Below the pieces are notes generated by a model. That model searched no databases. It was not told the origin of the DNA and worked only from the letters and a program-made list of their open reading frames with translations. This document shows positions 1 to 10,985 of a stretch of 64,000 nucleotides of DNA, piece by piece; position 1 is the first letter of the stretch; every line of letters starts with the position of its first letter. The stretch covers positions 13,258,501-13,322,500 of the forward strand of contig CM045751.1 of NCBI GenBank assembly GCA_024760905.1. Direction: 5' to 3'. The DNA comes from Plotosus lineatus (lineage: Eukaryota > Chordata > Actinopteri > Siluriformes > Plotosidae). A program made the position numbers and the translations under genes.

Positions 1-567
1 CAGACATAATGACGATACCCCTTAGCCCATTGGGTTGATGAAGAAAAACGAACTAACAAAATATTTCATGTTTATTTTTGATGATAATGCTGCCTGCTGT
101 AAGTGTCTGGTGAAAAAACTTGGCCCATCATTTTAATTCCAAGTAGCAGACCAATAAGGTTGCACTGTTCCTATGTATTATATTCTTATTACTTGCTGAA
201 GGCAGGGTGGATATTGCTGGATCAGCAAGTTACATCCTATGAGCCTGAGTTGAATAACTGTATTCGTACTACATGTGAGCATAATAAATAAACCACGAGA
301 AAATAATTTCAGTGTGTTTTTTGCTTATGATGTTTTTTTTTTTTTTTTTTTATTTTGGTGATAAACCTTGACAATATACTTGACTGTATGCCACTTATTG
401 GAAGGAGGACGAGCTAATATTTGCTATGTTTTGGTGTAGTCAAATTGTACTGCCTCTTAAAATGTTAAGATTCTCACCATTACCCTGGTGAATAACATCA
501 AGCCATTTAGTTCCCACTAAGCAACAGGGGGTGAAAATTAAAAATTCTAATCTAAATGTTTTCATGA
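1..567. other. No recognised gene; AT-rich DNA with poly(T)
   Basis: No homology was recognised. A 20 bp T run lies near 333-352. A 62-codon open frame at 103-291 shows no familiar motif. Confidence 0.5.
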
Positions 568-815
568 AACATTCCCTCACTTTTCGCGGTTAATGGGGAC
601 TGAGACCCCCCTGCGACCACCGATTTCTGCGAAGTAGGATTGACCTGACGTCAGGATTGACTGACGTACATATATGTGGATATAATATCAATAAATACAT
701 ATTCAACACGATAAATGCTTATAATAACAATTAAACATTCACAAATAATGCCTATAAAATGTAAATAAAATATAAATACACACACAGACGCGCACCTCAC
801 ATAAAAATGTAAGTA

Positions 816-1904
816 CAGTGGTACCTCACTTTACGAAAGTCTCACCAAATGAAAAATTCAGGTTACGAAATGCATTTTCCTCAAATTTTTGTCTCTGGAT
901 ACGAAACAAGTTTACGTTACGAAAGTGCCATCTTAAAAATTCAAATGCGCATTCAAACATTCAAACAATGCGCGAGTTGCTTTCCCATTGGTTGTCTCCC
1001 AACACCCCGCCCCGCTGGCCTCCTATTGGCTAGGAGGGAGCTGTCTGTCTGTCTTTCGGCTTTTTCCCTTTTACTCGGGAGTCGCCACAGCGAATCATCT
1101 GATTCGCATGTTTGATTTGGCAGAGGTTTTTACGTCGGATGCCCTTCCTGTCACAACCCTTTTAGCAAGGGACAGAAACACGCTGACGACTTTGCAGCCT
1201 ACTCTTTACGAAAGTCAGCAATGGTTCTTTTACATGCCTCTCACCATAGACAGTGACAGACATGGCCCGCCTTTGATAACCCAGTTAGCTGCACTGTACC
1301 CATAATGATTTGCTTGTGCCCCCGACCCATTGTTCGTCACAAGCGTGAAGGAGAGTTGTACTGTTGGTTTGTGAGTTTTTTGAGTGTGCTCATTGTAGCC
1401 CCAAGAAAGTGATTCCCGGTGAAACTGAAAAGAAGAAGCGGGCTCCGTTATCAATAAAAGTAGAACAGGAGATGATAAAAAAAATATAAAAGTGGTATGT
1501 GGTTGAGTGAAATCGCAAAGGAGTATTGCCGAAACCCCTCTACAATTAGAATGATATTGAAACAAAGAGGAGGTCGTCACTGAACGACGAGATGGAGAGA
1601 CTGTTACCCCTTTGGATAAAGGATAAAGAAATTGCCGGAGATACGGTGACGGAGGCGATTATTTCGGAAAAAGCAACCGCCATATTTAAGGACCTCATGA
1701 ATGAGGTAATTTTCTTTTACTTTTAACACATATTTCATACAAAATTGGTGTACTTTTATAATTTTTAAAGGGTTTGTGGGGTAGTATTGGGAGCCTTGGA
1801 ACAAATCATGCGTTTTACATGTAAAATGCGGCTCAATTTACGAAAAATGCAGGTTACGAAAAAGGTGCTGGAACGGATTAATTTCATAAAGTGAGGTACC
1901 ACTG
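816..1904 (+). mobile_element. Family B (Tigger-like) element B1 nested in A1
   Basis: It starts CAGTGGTACCTCACTTTACG and ends with the inverted TIR AAAGTGAGGTACCACTG, with TA on both sides. The right third contains TTTTACATGTAAAATGCGGC, shared with copies at 4153 and 26920. It interrupts A1 exactly, so it inserted later. It carries a SINE fragment (about 1054-1310) and is about 1.1 kb. Confidence 0.85.
1054..1310 (-). mobile_element. tRNA-SINE family S, 5'-truncated copy (SINE-1)
   Basis: The body shares long stretches with the full copy at 15327-15649, including CAGCAATGGTTCTTTTACAT. Read on the minus strand it ends GATTCGCTGTGGCGAC, followed by A-rich sequence and GCCGAAAG. That tail matches the 3' end of the RTE-like LINE copies in this window. 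The tRNA-like head is missing here. Confidence 0.75.
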
Positions 1905-2109
1905 TAGTTTTGTTGGGGGGTTTAGGGTTGTTTTTTTTGTTTTTGTTTGTTTGGAGGGTTTTTTGCATAATTTGTTTTGCAGCATTTTCCTTAACTTTTC
2001 CCCTATTTTTCCTTAATTTCCTTATTTTTTATTTTTTAATGAATATTTTTGAAAAACCCGCGATGCACAGAAGCTGCAGAAACTGAAGCTTGAAGTAGCG
2101 AGGGATCAC

Positions 2110-3206
2110 TATATTATTATTTAGGGATAATTGAGAGTAGTTCACTGCAGCCATAAATTATCCTAACCGAGGATAAGTCTTTTTTTAATGCCGGAAGATG
2201 ATTGCCGTGTGCGCCTTGATTTATGATCTACCCTGATCTTCAACCTTGTACCGCAACACGTCTTTTCTCACCCTGGAATTCCCTCCTATCCAGACTTGAC
2301 TGATGCTCTTTACAAAATTGAGGAAGACATGCATGTGTCTCAACACAAGACTTAATAGTTCATGGGCTGCTATCTGGAATCTTACCAGATTAATTCAGAC
2401 ACTCTTAATTAATTTGATATACTTCCTGAACTTTTTAAAATGCTTTTATGTTGTTCTGATTAATTTATTCTTGCACATAACCTTCTTATTTCGAGATTGA
2501 ACATTCCTTGCTGTTACAAAATCCTATTTCGGAGCGTTTGGGAGATTCTGTCATGATTTCACACTTAAAAAAAAATCCCCTCATGCCTTGGTGTGCATGT
2601 CAGGACGAACAGAGAACAGCTGGGCGATTCCCCGGTACGCTCTCACATCCCGTCAAACAAGCAGCATCTGGTGAATACACAACAAATCCTGGATCAGTGC
2701 TGGAACCGATGTGTTCCCTGTAAAGTTGAAAAACCGAGATCTAAACTGATTCAGAGGGGATTTTTCTTTAGAAAAATAATTTTTTGCATACCAACTTTTA
2801 TTAACCATCTGAATTTTAATTTATTTTTTTTAGTTCCATCCATTCAAGAAAATCACAGCAATAAAATTCCAAAAATGATTATTGGTAAGACAGCGTCTGT
2901 GTTTATTCTATTGGCTCATTCTAAACACATGAAGAATTGTGTAATAATTTTAGCACACTAATACAATTTTAATGAAACGTAGGACATGACAATTTAAAAA
3001 AATTAAATCCCCTAAAAAAATTCCTTTTATATTTGAATCTATCAGAGTTAATTAATTTGGCTTAGGTTTTACTTTGCTCTTAAAATAATAAATGTAATAT
3101 CTGTTTGCGTTGGTTTGATGCCAAACATTTTGGTTTTAGACTGTTTTTAATCAGTGGAGGAGAACATGCTGGAAAGTACAGGTGAGTGCAGTTTAAATAA
3201 ATAAAT
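2110..3206. other. No recognised gene or repeat
   Basis: AT-rich sequence. Short open frames at 2303-2961 have no recognised motif and no repeat boundary was seen. Confidence 0.5.
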
Positions 3207-3826
3207 TACGGTATTTTACGTAATAAGTTTCCCGCTCCAATAACCGCCAGTGTTTTTGATCTTACGTTTAATAACCGCCCATGTGTACTGGGAGCAAAAT
3301 CGTAGATTAAACTTACCAATTTTATTCGATCAGTCTCTGTAACTGTAAAATGAGGCATTCACTGCCTGTAAAAGTGAGTTTACACAGTATTTCAAGACCC
3401 CATGTCACTGGGGAATGTCTATAATGTTCATCAGTAACAACACATTTGATTGTTCTGCCATGCTAGAAAAAACAGGAAAATATTTTGCTGTGTTCTCTTG
3501 GTAAATGTCCAACAAGCGATGAACCATTAGAAACTGCTACAGCAAAACTATGGGATGCTATGAATGAATGGAGCGATGAGCCAGATATGGACCTATCAGA
3601 AAGTGATGACGAAGATTTTTCACCTTATTCTCCTGCTCACTATTTTCATAAATTTGAGCACGTTCCTGGCCATGTGCTTTTGTTTATGTTCATGTTGATT
3701 GGTTCAACGTGCCATGTGCTAAAGTTGACAGCACTTACCATTCCACTCCGCTGGTAACATTTTAATAAGTGCCCACCCACTCCAATTTTTAAAGCGCCCT
3801 GGGTGCTTATCACGTTGAATATGTTG
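3207..3826 (+). mobile_element. Family H DNA transposon remnant H1
   Basis: The left end TACGGTATTTTACGTAATAA and a decayed inverted right end (TGCTTATCACGTTGAATATG) bound about 620 bp. The open frame 3485-3757 encodes an acidic peptide containing KLWDAMNEWSDEP and SDDEDF. A diverged homologue of this peptide occurs on the minus strand in the copy at 51905-52740, so it belongs to the element rather than a host gene. TA ends and the acidic tail suggest a pogo/Tigger-type (Tc1/mariner) transposase C-terminus, but that class is inferred. Confidence 0.7.
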
Positions 3827-4152
3827 AAGCTTGTGATTTTACATGGGATTCAGTCAAACTACATTTATGTTAAATAAATAACAAAGTATTTTTAGGCTTT
3901 AATAGTGTTTCCGGTACATGATAGTGTACATGACGTCATTGTGATCTACACAACTGTTAAAAAGTTTGGGGAGGGGCCACTTAATAATTTCCTTGTTTTT
4001 GAAAGAAAAGCACATTTTAAAAAACATATACAATTGGGGAAAAAAGTACAGTCTATACACTGTTAATACTATTTATGAATCTTACAGGTGGAAACGGATG
4101 AGTTTTTAATTTACATCGGTGTACAGAGGCTGATTTTATAGCAACTGTCATA

Positions 4153-4863
4153 CAGTGGTACCTCACCTTACGATAGTCTCAGCAAACGAAAAATCCAGGT
4201 TCTGTAAAATATTTTCCAAAATTTTTTGTCTCTGTATACGAAACAAGTTCTCCTTACGAAACGTGCCATTCAAACATTCAAACGTGCCATTCAAACATTA
4301 AAAAGCGCCATTCAAACAATGCAAGAGCTGCTCTCCCATCAATGACGTTCAAACTTCCTGCTCCACTGTCCTCCCATTGGCTAGGAGGGATGACGCAGCT
4401 TCCTCCCATTGGCTATTATGGAGCTGCATCTCCCACAATGCTTTTGTGTAAAGGACAGAGTTACTGTTGTTTATGCTTTATTTCTTGACTCAGGCTTTTG
4501 ACATTCCATAAACATTTGTAAGATTATAACTCTGCTAAGAAGACATGGTCAACACACGCGCGCATACACACACACACACACGCATGTGCGCGTGATTTCC
4601 AGTGAGAGTGAGAAGAAGAAACAGGCTCGAGTGATATCGCAAGGGAATACGTATGGCCAAACCCGTCTACCATCGGTACGATATTGAAGGAGAAGGAGGT
4701 CTTAAAAGGTATGCTTTTATAATTTTTAAAGGGTTTAGGGGTATTATTGGGAGCTTGGAACGAATCACGCGTTTTACATGTAAAATGCGGTTCAATTTAC
4801 GAAAAATGCAGGTTACGAAAAAGGCTCTGGAACGGATTAATTTCGTAAGGTGCGGTACCACTG
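4153..4863 (+). mobile_element. Family B (Tigger-like) element B2
   Basis: CAGTGGTACCTCACCTTACG begins the element and AAGGTGCGGTACCACTG ends it, with TA on both sides. It contains the same internal block as B1 (TTTTACATGTAAAATGCGG). About 711 bp, no coding capacity; a short CA tract near 4566 is internal. Confidence 0.85.
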
Positions 4864-5561
4864 TACTTGTTCCAGTGGTACATTGTGTTAGCTAATCCAG
4901 GGTTTTCGTATTAAAAACCGTAACTCTTAATAAGAAACTCTTTTGCAGTTATGTCAGCACAGATGAAAACGATTGTGGTGATGAAAGAAGCAATAGCACG
5001 AACCTTCTTTAGGACAGTTGAATATCTGGAATATCCACATTTGTGGATTTGATTATAGACTCAAAATGAAAGCAGAGCCTTTTTTTTTAATTATTATTTG
5101 TCAGTCTGTATTTGTTCTGAAAATTTAAGGCTATTCCATACGAGACACTGCCAAGAAACTGAAGATCCAACAGAGTATACAACTACCTTCCCAGAACAGT
5201 GCAAACTTACTCCAATTAGGAAAGAAAGCAAAGTCTGAGGCCCCAATGCACAACTGAGCAAAAGGACAACTACACCAGAATCTCTAGTTTAAGAAACAGT
5301 TGCCTGCCATGTACTCACTAGGCAGCTTCATTAAATATTATCCACAAAATACAAGTCTTCTGGAGCTGCACAGAGAAATATAAATCTGAGACTGACAGAA
5401 AAAGGAAAGTATTAAGACGGACAACCGAACACAGACATTAGACAGAGGGAACTATGCTACAGATCAATGAATCAAAGGTTAGGATTTATGGGTCACAAAG
5501 AAGAACATTTGTAAAGTGTAGAATAAAGGAAAGGATGGAGGAGTGCTCGGCAACATTTGTC

Positions 5562-5806
5562 ATGTCGGGTGCTCCACTGAATCTAGGCGCTCGTCACAAG
5601 TGACGTATGGTACTTCTGAGACAAAGCGCGGCTTTATTCGGACTTCCAGTCTTTCAACTGAGCAAGTGAAGGTTGAGTACTAAACAAGTATTCAATGTGC
5701 ACTTGCTCACTTGAAAGATCGGAAGTCCGAATAAAGCCGTGCTTCGTCTCACAATCACCATACGTCACTTGCGACGAGTGCCTACATTCGGTAGAGCGCA
5801 TGACAT
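5562..5806. mobile_element. Foldback (long-TIR) MITE, palindromic
   Basis: The two halves are inverted repeats of about 105 bp. The left arm contains CACAAGTGACGTATGGT and GGCTTTATTCGGACTTCC; the right arm contains their reverse complements. The loop around 5669-5700 is about 30 bp. It would form a long hairpin. A partial relative lies near 10038-10165. The superfamily is unknown. Confidence 0.75.
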
Positions 5807-5809
5807 ATA

Positions 5810-5942
5810 TGGTGGGGGAAATGTGATGGTTGAGACCTTGCCCAGGGGTCTTAGCACAGTGAGGGTCTCAGTGGGATTCGAACTCACAACCTCCTGATCA
5901 TGAGCGCAGCACCCTAACCACTATGCCACCAGCCCCACCTGG
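5810..5942 (-). mobile_element. tRNA-derived SINE (short)
   Basis: On the minus strand the block has a tRNA-like head: box-A-like TGGCATAGTGGTTAGGG, an anticodon-loop-like CTCATGA, and box B inside GTTCGAATCCC. It is followed by a short non-tRNA tail. Acceptor-stem ends pair poorly, so a SINE fits better than a working tRNA gene. Confidence 0.7.
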
Positions 5943-6191
5943 AGGTGCTATGGTGGTGGTAAAATGGGAGATTTGTGCAGGGTGAAATGGAATCTCAAAC
6001 AAGGATGTCTATGGAATAGCTTTGCAACACTATGCCATACCCTGTGGATGGTGATGTTTGGAGCTACTTTATCCTGCAACAGAACGGCCCAACACATAAC
6101 CCCAAACTATGAAAAACTATTTAGAGAAGTAGTCATCAATTGGTGTTCTATAATATTGGGGTGCAATCAACTTCTCCCCTGCATCTTAGTA

Positions 6192-6433
6192 CAGGGATCC
6201 CTCACTACTTCGTGCTTCGGTTTCTGCGGCTTCAGGGCATCGTGGGTTTTTCCAAAATATTCATTGAAAAAAAAAAAAAGGAAATTAAGGAAAAATAGGT
6301 AAAAACTTAAGGAAAATGCAACAAAACAAGGCCACCCCCCCCCCCCCAACAAACAAAAAAAACAACCCAACAAAACTACTTGGTGTGTACACTGAGTGTG
6401 TGTACACCGAGTGTGTGTACACTGAGTGTGTGT

Positions 6434-6469
<36 letters not shown>

Positions 6470-6659
6470 TTATTTACATCTTGTGCATTATTTTTGAGTG
6501 TTGGTTATTATAAGAATTTATAGCATTGAATATGTATTTATTGATATTGTATACACATATACATGTACGTATACGTCAGGCGAGGGTGATTCGTGAAAAT
6601 CGTCGGCCGCGGGGAAGGGGTCTCGGTCCCCATTAACCGCGGAAAGTGAGGGACCCCTG
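6192..6659 (-). mobile_element. Family A (Tigger-like) element A2
   Basis: CAGGGATCCCTCACTACTTC at the left and CGCGGAAAGTGAGGGACCCCTG at the right, flanked by TA. It contains a C run, a 17 bp minisatellite (about 6380-6433) and a (GT)n tract (6435-6466). Non-coding. Confidence 0.85.
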
Positions 6660-6661
6660 TA

Positions 6662-7122
6662 TTCCTTAAATAAAGCTGTAAGTAGTTGAGTTAAGTTAAG
6701 AAAATTAAAGCATATGTTATCCGGTGTGACTTCACTATTAAAACAAACTCCAACATACTGTTCAGCACAAAACATGTGAATGAGTAGTTTATATCATTGG
6801 AATAGAATTTTAAGTGTCAGATTATTTAAAGCTAATAATCCCTTAAATCAGACTACATGATGAAGCGACTCAAAGCTAAAACTGACATGGAAGTAGTTTG
6901 TGGTGATGTTTTTGCTTTACTATTTTGATATGACGGAACACACATATATCTCATGGTGACATCTGGCCACACCCACTTTTTGATTGAGTCAGTGTCACTG
7001 TAAGCTACATGCTTCCAATGGCAAAGAATTAAAGTTATGAGTCAGTAATCGTTTGAAACTCAGGATCAATCTAGCAGGGTTGAGTATCCAGAACTTGAAA
7101 AAAGTTCTCATCGCTGCAGGAA

Positions 7123-7206
<84 letters not shown>

Positions 7207-8284
7207 ATGTGTACATATGTTTTAGCGACCGTGCTTCCTGGAGTATATATTTTTTGATTTATTCATTTTTTTCATGACTATCCTCTATCCAGCCTGTTGT
7301 ACAAACCTACCTCTACATATGACTGACTCCTAAATATAGACCAAGAGCTCTAGTTGTACAAACATCTCCACATTCTCCAGATGTTGTTGATCCCTGGTTA
7401 GGCTCCCAGTTTCATCCTGTGCTCAGTTGTTGTGGTCTCATCCAGTAATTTGGCAGTTGTTTTATTTTTATATGCTTTTTGTATGTCAGGAATCTCTCAA
7501 GGTTTCGTTCTGAACGATAAGTCTGCACGAGTTCCAGGTCAGTTTTTTTTTTTTTGAACAATTCACGGGGCTAAAAACATTTTAACGATGTTAATAGTGT
7601 TCATATGTTGGTTCTTATTCACAAAGTCATGTTGTTTACCATGGGTCACGGGTCCAAATGATCCAGAATAATTCCAAACACTTTGTACGGAATGCTTGTA
7701 TTCCTTTAAATTTTATTTTAATTTTGTGTGGGTGTGTGTGATTTCATGAAGGGTGTTATTTTGAAGTATGCTACCCTGTGTTGTTTGTAGACTTCTGGCG
7801 CACTATGAAGACATTGCATGGGAAAAGATAAAACAAAATGAATGGGACTTAGCACGAGAAGCATCTTGTGGCCACAGCTGCCACCCAGCACTCTAAATAA
7901 CTACAGATGAGGAATGTTCCAAATTTATACCCCCCCAAAAAAAAGACCCCCGCAAACATATTTGCAACACTTGCCTACAAAGGTGCTTTTAATCTCAAAG
8001 GAAGTGAATCAGTCTTGCTGTTTGCATGCCAGTTTGAACCAGCATACCCTTTAGAGTGCTTTGTTGACCTAATCAACTACATGGTTCATGGAGAGACCCA
8101 TAAATACTCCGTCCTTCAGGTATAAGGTTCGAGGTCCAATAAAGTGAATATGAGCAGTTATTCAGCACCGCATGCTGCCCTGATCTCAGGTGTTGAAGAG
8201 AATATTGCTTTTTATTAGAAAACAATTTGCACTTATGAGATGTTTCTTGCTTATTTTGCCTTTCTTATATGGATGTGTTTTGGT
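6662..8284. other. No recognised gene; one long GT microsatellite
   Basis: Sequence around the GT repeat shows no recognised homology. A 72-codon open frame at 7907-8125 (PLECFVDLINYMVHGETHKY) has no repeat signature, but no family was recognised and no splice context is evident. Confidence 0.45.
7125..7204. repeat. (GT)40 microsatellite
   Basis: Uninterrupted dinucleotide repeat of about 80 bp, the longest pure GT tract in the window. Open frames across it are artefacts. Confidence 0.97.
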
Positions 8285-8880
8285 ATACAGACACTCCCCA
8301 ACTTACGTTTTAGTTTGGTTCCGGCCGGCCGAATGTAAGGTAAAAAAAAAACTTGTTTTAAGTAGTAAGTTGTTACTGTATGTTCCAGTGACATATGACG
8401 TTCATACTGTACTATACATCTATAAATACCATTACCGTATCTCATAAAACACCCCTAAATCAATTCTTATAAATATAACATTGTAAAATAATATCAAATA
8501 TATCAAATAATATCAACATTAATTTCAAATAAATTAAATTCAAGCAAAATAATTTCAAATAGATAAATTTTAATCAAATTCCCTAATCAAATATCAAATA
8601 CAATCCCATACTTACGAAATTAACCCGTTCCAGAGCCCTTTTTGTAACGCGGGAGTTTCGTAAGTAGGGGGTGCATTTTCCATGTTAAACGCCTGATTGG
8701 TTCCAAGGCTCCCAAGACTACCCCATATACCCTTTAAAAATGATAAAAGTACAACAATTTTGTATGAAATGTGTTAAAAGTAAAAGAAAATTATTTATTA
8801 AACCATTTAAACATTTTATTAACATATTAAACCATTTTATTAACATTCATTAATTAAACCATTATTAAACATTTTTTATT

Positions 8881-8896
8881 AACACACACGCCACAC

Positions 8897-8945
<49 letters not shown>

Positions 8946-8965
8946 CTCGCTCTCTCTCTCTCTCA

Positions 8966-9006
<41 letters not shown>
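8881..9006. repeat. Compound (CA)n(CT)n(CA)n microsatellite
   Basis: CA repeats flank a CT block at about 8941-8963. It lies inside element B3. Confidence 0.95.
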
Positions 9007-9009
<3 letters not shown>

Positions 9010-9239
9010 ACGGTACACGCATTAAATGTGTATCGTATACACATTAAATGTTTATTGTGGCGCTGCGGGCCACACCCACAAGCAGGACGCCGGAGCATTT
9101 TAAGACGTGGAATTCAAAGCACATTCCCTGCTTGACAGATTGGAGGTCCAGAGGAACCGCATTTTGCTCACATGCGCCACATTTATGAAACATTTACTGA
9201 ATTGAACAACTTAAAAAACTAAACTAAAGAGTTAAGCCT

Positions 9240-9241
<2 letters not shown>

Positions 9242-9302
<61 letters not shown>
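9242..9302. repeat. (CT)n(CA)n microsatellite
   Basis: About 32 bp of CT followed by about 28 bp of CA, inside element B3. Confidence 0.95.
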
Positions 9303-9306
<4 letters not shown>

Positions 9307-10037
9307 CGCACAGCTGATGGACCAATTTTATTTAAATGTTCAAAATGGACGGGATGTTTTATTTAAAGCGGAATTACAGTACCTGTTTGAAAGATCAGAG
9401 GTCCTCATTCAATATTAACTTGCTTCCTTGCGAGATCAGAGGTCTTCTCCCACGGAGCACTCTGTTTTAATATCGTGCCGAAGTAATTGCCTCCGTCACT
9501 GTATTTCCGCTTTAAGGTCTCCTGGTTCAATATTGTCCCGATTGTAGAGGGGTTTCGGCGATAACGAAATATAACGCTGCATGATCAATCTCAAAAAAAG
9601 CCAACAGTCAATGCTCCTTCATGTGTGTGATAAACAGGAAGTTTGGGCAACGTTCAGCTGCGTCATCCCTCCTAGCCAATGGGAGGCCAGCGTGGCGGGA
9701 TGTTGGGAGACGGCCAATAAGTGAGCAACTCGCGCATCGTGTGAAATTTTGATTGGCGCCTTTGAATTTTGAATGGCGCATTTGGTGCTTTTTGTAAGAG
9801 GAGGTTGTTTTTGTATATCCCGGGGACGAAAACTTAAGAAAATGTTTTTCATAACCCCGAATTTTCATACCCAGGGGGTTTCGTAAGTAGGGGGCTGACT
9901 GTATAACCTTTAACATGCTTTATGATGCGATCTTTCTGCTTGTAAATGGTTCCGATGGTCGACGGATGATCACTTTACATGAAGCTGAGCCGAGTCACTT
10001 TACATGAAGCTTAAAACAGCCAATCGACGCTTACAAT

Positions 10038-10165
10038 ATATGAGGCACTCCACCGAAAGTAGTTCACTTGCTTGTGCTTGAGGCAAAGCATGGGTTATCT
10101 AGACTTCCAGTCTTTCAAGTGAGCAAGGACGTCGTTGAATACTCGTTTAGTATTCAGCCTGCACT
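10038..10165. mobile_element. Fragment of foldback MITE
   Basis: It shares AGACTTCCAGTCTTTCAAGT, GAGCAAG and the loop-like TAGTATTCA with the palindrome at 5562-5806. Only one arm and part of the loop remain. Confidence 0.55.
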
Positions 10166-10659
10166 GATGTGAATCACCAGCAGAGCGGAGAGTTCTCTTT
10201 CTTTTCTGGATTCGGGTTTTCATTCATTTTACAACTCTCTTTGCTTAACTGAGTATGCATGGTAGATTGCGCCTATCCGAGCAGATAGTTAATTCAGTCT
10301 TGGGAAAACCGGAAAACGTGCAAACATGCTAGTTGTCCTACGCTTCTGACCAACCATATTTGCTTAGGGTTACAAAAGTCCACAAAACAGTGGAAACACA
10401 AAGATCACAGAGACGACGTCTCAACACAAAGGTAACACGTGGTGAACTGGGGAAGAAGCAGGGGCACGTTCAGTCTGTCATTTGTAAACAATGGACGCAA
10501 CGTCATTACGTCATTACATCTGCGCACTACGTAGGTACGTCTCGTACTACAGAGAGCATGCTAAACTCAAAATTTGACAATTTTTTTTTTTGGAGAAAAA
10601 AAAACAAACAAAAAATGTAAAACAAATGAACGTAAGTCAGGGAGCATCTGTATTTAGGT

Positions 10660-10985
10660 TCTGCCGTTGGCAGCTTGGTAATCACCGACTGCCCTACAGC
10701 GAGAAGGTCCTCGATTTGATTTCTGGGCTTGAATGTTTCTTTGTGAAGTTGCATGTTCTTCCCGTGCTTGTATGGGTTTCATCGAGGTATGCCGGTTTCC
10801 TCCCACGGTCCAAAGACGTGCTCATTAGGCTGCTCCAAACGGGCAGTAGGTGTGGATGATGGTGTAAATGGTTTTAATATGCTGCCCTGTGATGGTCTGG
10901 CGGGCTGTTAAGAGCACAGCCTGCCTTTGTTCAGTGTTGGCTAAGATAGGCATAGCTTCTGCATGAGTCGTAAGATTTAGCAGTT
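10660..10985 (+). mobile_element. tRNA-derived SINE, CR1/L2-like tail
   Basis: A degraded tRNA head (GCGAGAAGGTCC then GATTTGATTTC in the box B position) precedes the body TTTCCTCCCACGGTCCAAAG and CTGCCCTGTGATGGTCTGGC, well known in fish SINEs. The end TTCAGAAAATAATTGAGTGA resembles the tail of SINE-3 at 24462. It lies just right of C4. Confidence 0.7.

Larger units (their letters stand above)
568..2109 (+). mobile_element. Family A (Tigger-like) element A1, split by B1
   Basis: The left part (568-815) has the family A left end (decayed TIR, then CGCGGTTAATGGGGAC). The right part (1905-2109) has the family A right end (GAAGTAGCGAGGGATC). Element B1 lies between them. Intact family A copies elsewhere in the window have TIRs CAGGGATCCCTC, TA flanks and a length of about 400-470 bp. 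No coding capacity was seen, so it is a non-autonomous (MITE-like) copy. Confidence 0.8.
5130..6165 (+). pseudogene. Tc1-like transposase remnant, split by a foldback element and a SINE
   Basis: Translated pieces resemble fish Tc1-like transposase. Around 5140 there is AKKLKIQ; near 5465-5530 a segment resembling the motif around the first catalytic region; at 5964-6160 a frame beginning GDLCRVKWNLKQ, then HTLWMVMFGATLSCNRTAQH where active copies have a QQDNDPKH-type motif. Stops and frameshifts are many, so it is dead. The coding order is interrupted between about 5560 and 5945 by two younger insertions. Confidence 0.7.
8601..9901 (-). mobile_element. Diverged family B element B3 nested in C4
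   Basis: The left end CAATCCCATACTTACGAAAT and right end TTTCGTAAGTAGGGGGCTGACTG are flanked by TA. Internally it has the family B blocks CCGTTCCAGAGCCCTTTTTG and AATGGGAGGCCAG in reverse orientation. It is swollen by two CT/CA microsatellites (8881-9006 and 9242-9302). Confidence 0.65.
8287..10650. mobile_element. Family C (Tigger-like) element C4 containing B3
   Basis: The left end CAGACACTCCCCAACTTACG and the inverted right end CGTAAGTCAGGGAGCATCTG are each flanked by TA. It is about 2.36 kb because it hosts element B3 (8601-9901) and a fragment of the foldback element (about 10038-10165). Non-coding. Confidence 0.7.

Noticed and set aside
818..1305. Several overlapping open frames at the start of the window
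   Set aside because: They cover the left part of element B1 and a SINE, both non-coding repeats.
3485..3757. Acidic 90-codon frame as a host gene
   Set aside because: A diverged homologue lies inside another family H copy at 52.3-52.5 kb with the same transposon ends.
5865..5937. Possible tRNA gene with CAT-like anticodon on the minus strand
   Set aside because: Acceptor-stem ends pair poorly and a non-tRNA tail follows, so it is called a SINE head.
6995..7277. CV- and HT-repeat frames
   Set aside because: Translation of the (GT)n microsatellite.
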